From Brevinematales bacterium (GTDB taxonomy: Bacteria > Spirochaetota > Brevinematia > Brevinematales > GWF1-51-8), in NCBI GenBank assembly GCA_020059465.1, contig JAGVBZ010000027.1, positions 1-64,000 on the forward strand: 64,000 nucleotides of DNA. Reading direction: 5' to 3'. The stretch's first letter is position 1. Each line of letters begins with the position of its first letter. This document shows positions 34,075 to 43,410 of the stretch, piece after piece. The notes beneath the pieces are model-generated. The model was not told the origin of the DNA. It was given only the letters and a program-made list of their open reading frames with translations, and searched no databases. A program made the translations under genes and the position numbers.

Positions 34075-36197
34075 TAATCGATCTGAAAGATATTTTTCAG
34101 ATACTTTTTCGCGTCTACACTGCCTAAATCGGTGGCCATCATCAGGTCCCTGATTGCCAATTTCTTGATGCCCATATTTTTATACGCGAATGCACGGCCG
34201 ATATATGCATTGATGAATTTAGGATTCAGCGTTATAGTCTTATTAAAATCCTTAATTCCGTTTTTATACTTTTTCAGCATACTAAATGCAAGCGCCCGAT
34301 GATAGAGTGCAATATGATTCTTAGGATCCTTTTTTATCACTAGATTCAGGTCGTTCAGCGCCGCGTTGTATTGCTTCATTTCAATATAAACAATTGCCCT
34401 GCCGAAGTAGGCTTCCATTGAATCGGGAAATGACTTAATCACAATATTAAAATCAGCAAGGGCATTATCATATTTTTTCAATGAAAAATATAGATTTCCG
34501 CGTGATAACAGTAATTCTTTCTTTGAATACTGTATTCCCCAATTTTTATTGATCGCATCCGCTTTATTGTACTTTACCAATGCGATTTCCTTTTTTCCCA
34601 TTTGTTCAAGTATCAGACCGTAAATATAGTATGCTTTCGAGAATTCATTCTTCAGATCGATGGTCTTTTTGATATTATTCACTGCGCTCTTATATTCCCC
34701 CATTTTATAATACACCAGACTAAGATTACAATAGGCGTATGAGTACTTGGGGTCGATCTTGATAGCGCGGGTGAGGACTTCTATAGCGTCCTTATAATAC
34801 TTACCCGACAGGCAGTATGCAAGTCCGAGTGAGTTAAGTGTTTCTACATTATCAGGGCTTAGGGTCATCGATAATTGCAAATTGGAGATTGCCTGAGAAT
34901 ACTCCTGCGCGGCCAGCAGTTTCGCTCCTTCTTTGAAGAACTTGACCGCCTGTTCCTTTGGAGCGTCATAGAGAAGGTCGGGCTTTAGGACTGTCTGTAC
35001 TTCTGGCATAATCGATACCGGTTCGATAATTTTGTCCTGATCGAAAGTATTGGTATTGACATTATCAGGCTGAATAACATCGGTGAGCACAACTTCGTTT
35101 GTTTCTTCGTCTTCGTAGTCAGTATCAGCACCGTATAAACCGTTTGTTTCCGGTGAAGTATCGTCAAGCACAGGGTTTGTCTCCACACGTCCGGTGGATA
35201 TGGTATTCGTCATCTTTACGGAAATTTTATTGTCAACCGGAGAGGAATCGGCATCTAAAAAATCCATCTGAAAAGTTTCAATATCTGAGCTCAGGTTCTT
35301 TGCAATTTTAATATCCACATTGGCTTCGGCAGTCTTTCCGATCGCAAGAAACGCCTGCGAACGATGATAATACGCCTGCGCGTTTTCCGGCCCAAGTTCG
35401 ATTGCCTTTGTCAGATCGTCGATCGCCTTTTTAAATTCCTCTTTCTGTAAATATGCAACCCCGCGAAGGTAAAAAGCCTCTTCGCTGCCGGAATCAAACG
35501 AGATTGCTTGATTGAAGTTTTCAATAGCCAGCGAATAATCCGTCTTTTTCAGGTAGACTTTCCCTAAAATATAGTATGCCTGTTGGTATTCCGGGTCATA
35601 TTTTAGAGCGTTCTTGAGCATGACGATCGCTTGGTCATAATCCTTTTTACCGATTAAGACCGAAGCGTAGTTTTTATAGATTCTCGATGAAGTGCTGTCA
35701 AGCGCAAGCGCCTTTTTGCTTGCGTCTGCCGCCTCATCGAATAAATTGAGAAGACTGTACGTATATGCAAGATTGACATATGCGTTGGTATAGTCAGGCT
35801 TTAGGTTTATCACCTTTTTATAATTTGAAATAGCGTCGCTATACTTGCCGAGGTCCAGATAAATAAACCCCAAATAATAATATGCATCCGGCTGATTCGG
35901 TGCAACAGATATTGCTTTTTGGTAGTCCGCGGCGGCACTGGTATAATCATCATTATCGACAAATGCGTTTCCGCGGGAATTATATGCCAATACCAGGCTA
36001 TCCATCCCGTCAGTCTTTTTATTCCAAAGATTGATGGCTTTCGTATAAAGCTCGATGGCTTTTTCATATTCCTCATTATAATATTCGACATCCCCTTTCG
36101 CCATCAATATATCAAAACCCTCGCCGCCTTGCGCGAAAGATGAAATTGTGAATACGGCGATGAATACAAGCGCTATAAATCGCTTTAAATGGTACAT
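34071..36197 (-). CDS. Secreted tetratricopeptide-repeat protein
   Basis: 708 residues with a signal peptide (MYHLKRFIALVFIAVFTISSFAQ). Two blocks of 34-residue TPR units, about seven each by eye, lie at about 25-320 and 420-705, for example SAAADYQKAISVAPNQPDAY and NALKYDPEYQQAYYILGK. They are joined by an Asp/Thr/Asn-rich linker (about 320-410) with no predicted structure. TPR arrays hold protein complexes together, here in the periplasm. I chose ATG 36197, since the upstream GTG lacks separate support. The gene follows the oppD-like gene by 59 bases. No specific partner can be named. Confidence 0.87.
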   Translation of the reverse strand: MYHLKRFIALVFIAVFTISSFAQGGEGFDILMAKGDVEYYNEEYEKAIELYTKAINLWNKKTDGMDSLVLAYNSRGNAFVDNDDYTSAAADYQKAISVAPNQPDAYYYLGFIYLDLGKYSDAISNYKKVINLKPDYTNAYVNLAYTYSLLNLFDEAADASKKALALDSTSSRIYKNYASVLIGKKDYDQAIVMLKNALKYDPEYQQAYYILGKVYLKKTDYSLAIENFNQAISFDSGSEEAFYLRGVAYLQKEEFKKAIDDLTKAIELGPENAQAYYHRSQAFLAIGKTAEANVDIKIAKNLSSDIETFQMDFLDADSSPVDNKISVKMTNTISTGRVETNPVLDDTSPETNGLYGADTDYEDEETNEVVLTDVIQPDNVNTNTFDQDKIIEPVSIMPEVQTVLKPDLLYDAPKEQAVKFFKEGAKLLAAQEYSQAISNLQLSMTLSPDNVETLNSLGLAYCLSGKYYKDAIEVLTRAIKIDPKYSYAYCNLSLVYYKMGEYKSAVNNIKKTIDLKNEFSKAYYIYGLILEQMGKKEIALVKYNKADAINKNWGIQYSKKELLLSRGNLYFSLKKYDNALADFNIVIKSFPDSMEAYFGRAIVYIEMKQYNAALNDLNLVIKKDPKNHIALYHRALAFSMLKKYKNGIKDFNKTITLNPKFINAYIGRAFAYKNMGIKKLAIRDLMMATDLGSVDAKKYLKNIFQIDY

Positions 36198-36256
36198 CTT
36201 ACCCACCTTCGATTTACTGCTTTATTTATCGGATTTTTTCTTTTTAGTATAAGGAT

Positions 36257-37219
36257 TTAGAGGTTTACCGGGAAATAACATGCGGCCGCGCTTCCATCCC
36301 GGAATGATACGGGTTCCGGTTCGATTGCGGTACATTTTTCCTGCATGTAGCCGCATCTGGGATGGAATTTACAGCCCGCGGGCAGGTCGAGCGGATTCGG
36401 AACATTTCCGGGAATGATTTCGAGACGCGCGATATCCCGGTCGATCCGGGGAATTGAATTCCAGAGCTTAAACGTATACGGATGATGCGGGCAATTGACG
36501 ATCTTCTCCGTACTCCCCACTTCCGCGATACGGCCGGCGTACATGACGATAATCCGGCCGCATATATTTTTCGCCACCGACAGATCGTGGGTGATAAATA
36601 CGATGGACATCCCTATGCTCTGGTTTAAATCTTTCAGGAGTTTCAGTATTTCCGACTGTACGGTTACGTCGAGGGACGTGGTGGGTTCGTCGGCGATCAG
36701 GATATCCGGAGAATTGGATAACGCGATCGCTATCATGACACGCTGCTTCATTCCGCCGCTAAGCTGGTGTGGATACGAACCGAGCCATATTTCAGGATTG
36801 TTTATTTTTACCTTATTCATCAATTCGACAGCGCGTTTATCGGCGTTTTCACGTGAAAGGGACTTGTCTTTAATCATTATTCCTTCGGTGATCTGGTCGC
36901 CGATAGTCAGGACAGGATTGAGGCTGGCTTGCGGGTCTTGGAAAATATATGCGATACGGCTGCCGCGGATCTGTAGAAGTGAGTTTTCATCCGGATTAGT
37001 GATATCCGTTTCACCAGCGATTATTTTATCTGCGGAAATGATAGCGTTATCGGAAAGGAGACGGCATATAGCAAGCATAGCGGTGGTTTTCCCGCATCCC
37101 GATTCGCCGACCAGCCCCACAATCTCGCCCTTCGAGATGAAAAGGTCGATTCCGCGAACCGCGTGAACTTCCCCGCGCATGCTTTTTATACGGACATGGA
37201 GATTTTTCACTTCCAGCAA
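36257..37219 (-). CDS. Oligopeptide/dipeptide ABC transporter ATPase (OppD/DppD type)
   Basis: 320 residues: Walker [14 protein letters not shown]-loop [12 protein letters not shown], signature LSGGMKQRV, Walker [14 protein letters not shown]-loop FITHDLSV. The C-terminal oligopeptide-transporter motif [20 protein letters not shown] with further cysteines (the iron-sulfur or zinc-binding element of OppD/OppF) identifies the family. It would energise the OppB-like permease at 38764. The second ATPase (OppF), the second permease (OppC) and the binding protein are absent from this cluster. Confidence 0.93.
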   Translation of the reverse strand: MLEVKNLHVRIKSMRGEVHAVRGIDLFISKGEIVGLVGESGCGKTTAMLAICRLLSDNAIISADKIIAGETDITNPDENSLLQIRGSRIAYIFQDPQASLNPVLTIGDQITEGIMIKDKSLSRENADKRAVELMNKVKINNPEIWLGSYPHQLSGGMKQRVMIAIALSNSPDILIADEPTTSLDVTVQSEILKLLKDLNQSIGMSIVFITHDLSVAKNICGRIIVMYAGRIAEVGSTEKIVNCPHHPYTFKLWNSIPRIDRDIARLEIIPGNVPNPLDLPAGCKFHPRCGYMQEKCTAIEPEPVSFRDGSAAACYFPVNL

Positions 37220-37234
37220 ACCGTTTCCCTCCCG

Positions 37235-37882
37235 CTATTGCAGATATTTCTGTAATGATTTCATCTTGAGTTTGACCAGCACCTGTTTGACCAAATCCAT
37301 CCATCGTTCGGTTTTTTTCTTAGCGTCATAGGATTTTTTAAATACGATATCGATCTTTATCATCAGGCCGTTTTTTATTTCGGCATTAGCCGTCTCGAAG
37401 GGATAATACGCAAACGCTTTATCGTTTTCTCTGACGATATTAAAAACAGTATCGCCGTTGGTATAAGCGAGCTTCTCATAACCCGCCGAGGACTTCAGGT
37501 AATCCATGCTGATATAAAGGTTGTTGATACGGTTCAATTCGAACAGCGAATTGTCGAACATGATTTGTACCGAGGCTTCGCTGTTATCCATTGTTTTCCA
37601 TAACTGGAAAGAATGGGATACGCTTCCGAGATCGCTGGAGAACTGGTAAAAATAATTCGTTTCCCTTGTTTTAAAATCCTTTAGTTCTGGCAGATACTTG
37701 ATTATCGTATCGAGCATTCTCTTGTACATCACGTCCAGCGCTTCTACACCGTTTTTGATCGCCGTACCGTAATTCGCTATAACATAGTTGTCCTTACTGA
37801 TTTTCAATTTATCCGTAGCGGCGTCGGCAAAAAAGATGTTATACGAACTTAAAAAAGCAATGATAAGTAATACTTTTTTCAT
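37235..37882 (-). CDS. Unrecognised secreted protein
   Basis: 215 residues. MKKVLLIIAFLSSYNIFFADA is a signal peptide cleaved near residue 21; there is no lipobox cysteine. The mature part is alpha/beta and reads like an envelope lipoprotein-type unknown: it contains QLWKTMDNSEASVQIMFDNS and NAEIKNGLMIKIDIVFKKSY and ends in a basic helix (KQVLVKLKMKSLQKYLQ). I find no catalytic pattern. It lies two bases after the phosphoesterase gene and 15 bases before the oppD-like gene, so it belongs to the peptide-transport operon and may serve it. Confidence 0.75.
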   Translation of the reverse strand: MKKVLLIIAFLSSYNIFFADAATDKLKISKDNYVIANYGTAIKNGVEALDVMYKRMLDTIIKYLPELKDFKTRETNYFYQFSSDLGSVSHSFQLWKTMDNSEASVQIMFDNSLFELNRINNLYISMDYLKSSAGYEKLAYTNGDTVFNIVRENDKAFAYYPFETANAEIKNGLMIKIDIVFKKSYDAKKKTERWMDLVKQVLVKLKMKSLQKYLQ

Positions 37883-37883
37883 T

Positions 37884-38753
37884 CTATCCCTCCTGAATTA
37901 GGATGCGGTTAATCTCGGGTCGCGCGAAAAACCTGAACGGCAGATAACGGCTCGATCCGCACCCGCGCGATACATATAACCAGCTTCCGTTGTGCAGCGT
38001 CAGCCCTACGGCGCGTTTCCCCTTTATCCTGCTGCTGGTCACGAACGGGATACCGAAGAATGTCACCTGCCCGCCGTGGGTATGACCGGAAAATACAATA
38101 TCCGCCTTCGACGCGAACTGTAAAATCGCATCGGGATAATGCGACAGCAGAATTTTTAAACCTTCGCCTCCGGGGATCTTCAGCTTTTCAGCGAGACGTT
38201 TCTTGATCGTCCACGGTTCCGCGCCGGTAATGTAAACATCATCCCCATTTATTCTTATCTCTGCGGTCTCATCCCTCAATACGGCAACTCCAAATTCTTC
38301 CAATAAACCGATCACCTTCGATGTATCGGTTTTCCTTCGATCGAGAACACCGAATATCCTGAAAATGTGCAATATATTATACACTAAAAAATCATGATTT
38401 CCCAGTACTGCAAATTTACCGTACTTCGCCTTCAGGCAGGAGAGCAATTCCCTCAGCCGGGACGCGCCGTCTTCATGGTCGAGGTAATCCCCGGTCAGAA
38501 AAATAATATCCGGGGTCTTCTCCTCAATCGTTTTTCGGATATTATTCACGATCCGTTCATAGCGGTTTTTATTCATATTCCGGTAGAGATGCAGGTCGCT
38601 GATCTGCAGGATATCAATCTCTCCATGCACTTTATCCGAATTAATAATCTTCATGGAAATACCGCAGGTGTTCGCCTCATTATAACTTATTATCATTATA
38701 ACAATTACAGCGATAGAGAAAATCAGTATAAGCACATGATACCATTCTATCAT
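37884..38753 (-). CDS. Membrane-anchored metallophosphoesterase (YkuE/YaeI-like)
   Basis: Calcineurin-like phosphoesterase of 289 residues with an N-terminal membrane anchor (about 6-24). Metal-binding motifs are in order: ISDLHLY, FLTGDYLDH, VLGNHDF, LLSHYPD and FSGHTHGGQ. The spacing and the SRGCGSSRYLPFRFFARPEI end match YaeI/YkuE proteins, which act on phospholipid or UDP-sugar pyrophosphate substrates in some bacteria; the substrate here is not known. It sits between the OppB-like and OppD-like transport genes, an unusual place. Confidence 0.88.
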   Translation of the reverse strand: MIEWYHVLILIFSIAVIVIMIISYNEANTCGISMKIINSDKVHGEIDILQISDLHLYRNMNKNRYERIVNNIRKTIEEKTPDIIFLTGDYLDHEDGASRLRELLSCLKAKYGKFAVLGNHDFLVYNILHIFRIFGVLDRRKTDTSKVIGLLEEFGVAVLRDETAEIRINGDDVYITGAEPWTIKKRLAEKLKIPGGEGLKILLSHYPDAILQFASKADIVFSGHTHGGQVTFFGIPFVTSSRIKGKRAVGLTLHNGSWLYVSRGCGSSRYLPFRFFARPEINRILIQEG

Positions 38754-38763
38754 TGCAGCGGCC

Positions 38764-39738
38764 TTAATCGTATTTTATACGCGGGTCTACCACCGCATAC
38801 AGGATATCCGATAACAGCAAGCCGATCAGGGTCAACACCGCCGATATGGTAGTCAATCCCATGATGACAAACCAGTCGCGCGATGTTACTGCGCGGAAAA
38901 AGAGCCGCCCCATTCCGTCAATCTGGAATATCTCCTCGACGATCACGCTGCCGCTGATTAATGTCGGAAGTATCGCCCCGAAAATCGTAATAAGCGGTAT
39001 CAGCGCGTTTGAAAAAGCATGCTTGCGCATGACAATTTTGCGCGGAAGGCCCTTTGACTTTGCGGTAATGATGTATTCCTGCCCGAGTACTTCGAGTATC
39101 GATCCACGGGTAATCCGAGTCAGAAACGCCAACCCCGAGTAACTCATCACCGTAACAGGAAGGATCGAGTGCCGGATAACGTCCCATACTTGTCCGAAAA
39201 ACGGCAGGTATTCAAATCCTTCGGATACGATACCGGATAACGGCAGCAGATTGAGCCTGATACTGAAAATCGATATAAGAAATATCGCAACCCACGGAAC
39301 AAATAGTGAATAGAGAATAAAAAAGAGTACGCCGGTACTTTTATCGAATATGCCGTCCCGTTTTACAGCGGAACGTATCCCTACAGGAATGGAAATAAGA
39401 AATATAACAATGATCTCCATAATGTTTAAAAACAAGGTTACCGGCATCTTTTCTGAAATAATCTGGATAACCGGGCGTTTTTCCATCAGCGAATCGCCGA
39501 AATCGAGCATGACCATCTTTCCTACCCATATCCCGTACTGCACGATTAACGGTTTATCAAAGCCGTAATAGGACATGAACTTATCATGCGCGGCTTTGGA
39601 GTACTTGGTCGCCATCCCTCCGCTCATGAATTGGACAGGGTCACCCGGCGCAAGACGCATGATAAAAAAAGTGATTAATGTGATTCCCAGCAACGTGGGA
39701 ATACTGATAAGAATTCGTTTTAAGATATACTTCAGCAT
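38764..39738 (-). CDS. Oligopeptide/dipeptide ABC transporter permease (OppB/DppB type)
   Basis: 324 residues with six membrane helices. The N-terminal MLKYILKRILISIPTLLGIT followed by FFIMRLAPGDPVQ is the family hallmark. The coupling loop EYIITAKSKGLPRKIVMRKH lies near residue 220, and the C-terminus has FQIDGMGRLFFRAVTSRDW and LLSDILYAVVDPRIKYD. It opens the five-gene minus-strand cluster under promoter 39766-39794. OppC would normally follow; here a phosphoesterase follows instead. Confidence 0.93.
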   Translation of the reverse strand: MLKYILKRILISIPTLLGITLITFFIMRLAPGDPVQFMSGGMATKYSKAAHDKFMSYYGFDKPLIVQYGIWVGKMVMLDFGDSLMEKRPVIQIISEKMPVTLFLNIMEIIVIFLISIPVGIRSAVKRDGIFDKSTGVLFFILYSLFVPWVAIFLISIFSIRLNLLPLSGIVSEGFEYLPFFGQVWDVIRHSILPVTVMSYSGLAFLTRITRGSILEVLGQEYIITAKSKGLPRKIVMRKHAFSNALIPLITIFGAILPTLISGSVIVEEIFQIDGMGRLFFRAVTSRDWFVIMGLTTISAVLTLIGLLLSDILYAVVDPRIKYD

Positions 39739-39765
39739 AACTCTGCCTTATTTTAATGCCGAAGT

Positions 39766-39794
39766 ATTGTAACACTAAAACACAAGTCCTTCAA
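39766..39794 (-). promoter_or_regulatory. Sigma70 promoter of the OppB-like operon
   Basis: On the minus strand TTGAAG (39794-39789), 17 bases, TACAAT (39771-39766), 27 bases upstream of the start codon. Confidence 0.6.
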
Positions 39795-39818
39795 GTTTCC
39801 TGACGGCAGGGTTTATTG

Positions 39819-42800
39819 TTATTCTTCCTGCAGGAACCCTAGATTGTATAATTCCGATTTCTGGAAATGAGTGGGTTCTTTCTGGCCTTTTTCGCGTCCG
39901 TATATTCCGATACCCTTGATTTCATCCCCTTTAATAACAGGCACAATCATGATTTCCTCGAGACTTGCAAGATCGTCTATATCAAAACGGTCTCTGAGGT
40001 ACTGCGCCTTGGTTAAATCGCCGCGAATATCGAGACTCTTTTTACGGCTGAGGTATTTCACATATATCGGATCGTCCATAGAGAAAGATATTTCTTTTTT
40101 GAATCCATTATTCATCAGTTCGCCGAATTCTTCACCGGATTTCTTTACAACCGATATTTTCTTGAAATTTAGACTATTCTGGGCTACATCCATGGCAACA
40201 TCGGCATAGGATTCGACATGTCCAATCGTGCTGGTCTTAACCGGGGGTTCCATAAAGACTTTGTTAAAATCGATATGCTTCGCAGGCTCGATATCCTTCA
40301 ACACACTTTCCTTCACTGCCGGAGCTTCCCCGACTTCTGCGGGAGCAATTTCCACTGGTAATTCATCAGCCGTCACTGAAGATTCTGCGGGTGAAACCTC
40401 ATCATCGATATCAAGGTCGATCGCTGATAATTCGCTCATATCGAGAGTGATGCTATCGTCATCATCCGAACCGGATTCAGCAGAAGGAACATCCATGATC
40501 ATGGAGTCAAGATCGAATTCGGGGATATCCTGGCCTTCGGGCAAATCGAAATCGCTATCAACATCATTCAGCGGCTGTGCAGAAGCAGAAGGGTCTTCAG
40601 GAATCTCCAATTCCCCCAACGGTTCTTCTATCGCCGCATCGGAAATCTCAAGCGGTTCCTCAATTTCGACAAAATTTTCTTCCATAACCGATTCGGTCTG
40701 TTCTGCCTCTTCGGATAAATCGACATCAATGGCCGCCAGTTCATCCAGATCAAGGGTTATACTGTCGTCTTCCTCACTTGATAACGCATCAGGTACATCC
40801 GCAATCATCGAATCAATATCAATTTCAGGAATTTCCATTCCGGAAGTAATGTTTTCCAGCATATCTTCGTTTTCAGGAGTTTCCGCCGACGCGAATACAG
40901 GCACACCGTCATCAGATTCGTCAATAGGCGCTTTTTCCTGCGGTATCTCGAATTCATCCAAATCCATGGCGGGTTCCGAGGGTATCTCAATACTAGCCAT
41001 ACCGTTTGAGGATTCCGCCTCTACTTCATATTGCGAGATATCCTCGCTGGTATCCCCGGGAATTTCTATTTCTTGTGTTTCAGGTGTTTCCTCAGTCTGC
41101 ATAGCGCCCATATCGAACTCAGGTGTTTCTTCAGTCTGCATAGCGCCCATATCGAACCCAGGCGTTTCCTCAGTCTGCACAGCGCCCATATCGAACCCGG
41201 GCGTTTCTTCAGTCTGCATAGCGCCCATATCGAACCCGGGCGTTTCCTCAGTCTGCATAGCGCCCATATCGAACTCTGGTGTTTCCTCAGTCTGCATAGC
41301 GCCCATATCGAACTCGGGCGTTTCTTCAGTGATCACACCGCCAATCTGGAATTGGGGAGAATCATCGCCCGCAGCTTCACCCTCGGGTTCAATACTTGAC
41401 GAATCCTGGCCGAAATCAAAGTCCTGCCCGATGTCAGTCAGTGAAATTTCAGCAGAACCCGTCGGAGATGCTGCAGGTTCTTCTTCCACCGGCAGAGAAG
41501 CGGAAACTTCATCGAGCTGTCCGATCGAGTCCTCGTCGAATGTAACGATGTTTTCTTCTATACTACCTATTCCAGCCATCATATCTTCTTGCTTAATATC
41601 GCTCTCGTCTATCTCTTCTGAAAATGCAAAATCATCTTCATTTACAGAATCCATCTGAGGTTCTATCTCAGAACCGGTTAGTTCCTGAATTCCGGCATCC
41701 GAAGGAATTTCAACGTTTTCATCGATAATTAACTCGTTTTCGCTTTCGGATAGCATATCGAAAACAGGTTCGCCCGATTCTTTTGATAATTCGTCCGGTT
41801 CGGTCATCATATCGAACGAGAAATCCTCACCCGCAGGCGCCGCGTCAAATTCACCCTGATCTTCAACGCCTTGAAGGATTCTATCCTGCTCCGCAAACAT
41901 TTCCGTACTTGTGGGCTGAGGTTCTGCATCAAAAGAAGGCTCGCTCCATTCTGGAACAGCCGATTCTTCGGATGCAATAGGTTCATCAAATTCAGGGGCT
42001 GTAATTTCCTCGGGCATTTCGGGGGCTTCCCAATCCGGAATATCGGATTCTTCCTCAGACTCCAAAGAACCGAAACTTTCACGGGTAAACTCGGTTTCCC
42101 CCGGCGCTTCATACATCGACGAAGGAAGCTCGTCATCTTCGGATGCCGACCACTTTTCTGTAGACGGCATCTCAGTCAGATCGTCCGAACTGGACATAAT
42201 CATATGCTCGATACCGTTGCTTGCCACATTTTTGCTGTAGGGTTTATTCTGTTCGATATCCTCAACAAGGTCCTGAATCTCGTCGTTAGATGGAATACTG
42301 AATTTTTTCGACGGCGCTATAACTTCCTCGTCCATATCCTCTTCCATAGCCGAGAATTGCTCGTCGGCGGAAAAAGCCTTGGGTATATAGTAATTTTCCT
42401 CCGTGGCCTCACGTCCGGATTGGACAAGCGCGAAAACAAGTAATCCTAAGAGAATGATATTGATGATAATGAACAGAATTGCTTCCCATGGTAAAAACTG
42501 GTCGTCTTTTGCCATATGTACAATATTCAAACCCATCAGACGCGAAATAACTCCGATTGTCGGGCCCTTCGCAGGATCTTTGCTCTTCATGGTAGAAGGA
42601 GAATCGAAATAATTGATTATTTTATTTATTGAGTTTGTATCAACGTTCTTAGATGAAAGAAAAAGATAATTGTCCGCAGAGAATGGAATCATCAGATTTT
42701 TTTCATTGATTCCATTTAGCAGTCTTTCAGTCTTGTAATATAGAAATACATATCCTTGAGGAGGAGATTCCGGAGTACCATCATATGTCGGGTAAATAGA

Positions 42801-43271
42801 AATAAATTCGGAGTTGTTTACAAAATAATAGAACGGGACTTTTGCAGATGTGAAGTGAGTTTTTATTTCGGTTAGGAGCTGGTCTTTGATTTTTTTCGCT
42901 ATTATTTCAGATTCGACGGTTGAAAAATTTACAGTACCCGAATCATCGATAAGCTGAATCTTTTTACATGCTTTTATATGTTTTCTGATTTCTTCAAACT
43001 GGGGAATATATTGACGAATATCGTCTCCCATCGCCTGACTGAAGAAAACATTTTTAACCAGTTTTTCTTTCGCAAGAGTAGTCGCTTCCGTACTTACATC
43101 ATTGAGATTACTGACTATAGCGGCATTAATAGGCATCGTTTTATTCGATATGAAGTTATCGTAGGACTTACTGAAAATCCCCATACGATTGCGCGCGAAA
43201 TAGACAATCACAAACAGAGAGGCAATGGCAAAGACAAGTAAAACGATTAAGAGAATTCTCTTATATACCAT
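39819..43271 (-). CDS. Large membrane protein: extracytoplasmic sensor-like domain, acidic repeat linker, GAF-like C-terminus
   Basis: 1150 residues, not a named family. TM1 is at about 5-27 and TM2 at about 266-288. The 235 residues between them look like a Cache-type sensor (SNLNDVSTEATTLAKEKLVK, then QLIDDSGTVNFSTV and YVFLYYKTERLLNGI). From about 300 to 1010 the chain is highly acidic and probably disordered, rich in Glu, Asp, Ser and Pro. It includes six 13-residue repeats (core TEETPEFDMGAMQ) and two longer repeats around IPEIDIDSMIADVP/DDSITLDLDELAAID. The last 130 residues form a GAF-like domain (EEIMIVPVIKGDEIKGIGIY). No enzyme or methyl-accepting motif is visible. It follows nifJ behind a terminator, so probably has its own promoter. 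Confidence 0.8.
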   Translation of the reverse strand: MVYKRILLIVLLVFAIASLFVIVYFARNRMGIFSKSYDNFISNKTMPINAAIVSNLNDVSTEATTLAKEKLVKNVFFSQAMGDDIRQYIPQFEEIRKHIKACKKIQLIDDSGTVNFSTVESEIIAKKIKDQLLTEIKTHFTSAKVPFYYFVNNSEFISIYPTYDGTPESPPQGYVFLYYKTERLLNGINEKNLMIPFSADNYLFLSSKNVDTNSINKIINYFDSPSTMKSKDPAKGPTIGVISRLMGLNIVHMAKDDQFLPWEAILFIIINIILLGLLVFALVQSGREATEENYYIPKAFSADEQFSAMEEDMDEEVIAPSKKFSIPSNDEIQDLVEDIEQNKPYSKNVASNGIEHMIMSSSDDLTEMPSTEKWSASEDDELPSSMYEAPGETEFTRESFGSLESEEESDIPDWEAPEMPEEITAPEFDEPIASEESAVPEWSEPSFDAEPQPTSTEMFAEQDRILQGVEDQGEFDAAPAGEDFSFDMMTEPDELSKESGEPVFDMLSESENELIIDENVEIPSDAGIQELTGSEIEPQMDSVNEDDFAFSEEIDESDIKQEDMMAGIGSIEENIVTFDEDSIGQLDEVSASLPVEEEPAASPTGSAEISLTDIGQDFDFGQDSSSIEPEGEAAGDDSPQFQIGGVITEETPEFDMGAMQTEETPEFDMGAMQTEETPGFDMGAMQTEETPGFDMGAVQTEETPGFDMGAMQTEETPEFDMGAMQTEETPETQEIEIPGDTSEDISQYEVEAESSNGMASIEIPSEPAMDLDEFEIPQEKAPIDESDDGVPVFASAETPENEDMLENITSGMEIPEIDIDSMIADVPDALSSEEDDSITLDLDELAAIDVDLSEEAEQTESVMEENFVEIEEPLEISDAAIEEPLGELEIPEDPSASAQPLNDVDSDFDLPEGQDIPEFDLDSMIMDVPSAESGSDDDDSITLDMSELSAIDLDIDDEVSPAESSVTADELPVEIAPAEVGEAPAVKESVLKDIEPAKHIDFNKVFMEPPVKTSTIGHVESYADVAMDVAQNSLNFKKISVVKKSGEEFGELMNNGFKKEISFSMDDPIYVKYLSRKKSLDIRGDLTKAQYLRDRFDIDDLASLEEIMIVPVIKGDEIKGIGIYGREKGQKEPTHFQKSELYNLGFLQEE
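41081..41314 (-). repeat. Six tandem 39-base repeats inside the coding sequence
   Basis: Six contiguous 39-base units start at 41081, 41120, 41159, 41198, 41237 and 41276, with a partial seventh to about 41330. They differ by a few substitutions each and code for 13-residue units with the core TEETPEFDMGAMQ (variants PGFDMG and GAVQ). Units stay in frame, so copy number can change without breaking the protein. Confidence 0.95.
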
Positions 43272-43374
43272 GAAAAACCCCTACATAATCGGAACTGTGC
43301 GGAAAAGACTTGTTTGTTTTTCGGCAGTCAGTATATATAAACTAAAAGCCTTTAATAAGTATTTTAAATATCAA

Positions 43375-43397
43375 AAGTGGGGGACAAGCCCCCACTT
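43375..43397 (-). terminator. Strong terminator after nifJ
   Basis: On the minus strand AAGTGGGGG, CTTGT loop, CCCCCACTT, a nine-pair GC-rich stem followed by TTGATATTT, 14 bases after the nifJ stop. Confidence 0.8.
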
Positions 43398-43410
43398 CGA
43401 TATCATTCAT

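Noticed and set aside
36495-37166. 223-codon plus-strand open frame
   Set aside because: Antisense to the OppD-like ATPase, whose Walker motifs identify the minus strand as coding.
41081-41314. Regular repeats as a possible CRISPR array
   Set aside because: Units are contiguous with no spacers and translate as in-frame protein repeats; no cas gene is near.
40228-41658. 476-codon plus-strand open frame with Cys/Ser/Ile repeats
   Set aside because: It is antisense to the acidic repeat region of the 1150-residue protein; the 39-base repeats and skewed codons keep the frame open. No ribosome site or sensible composition.
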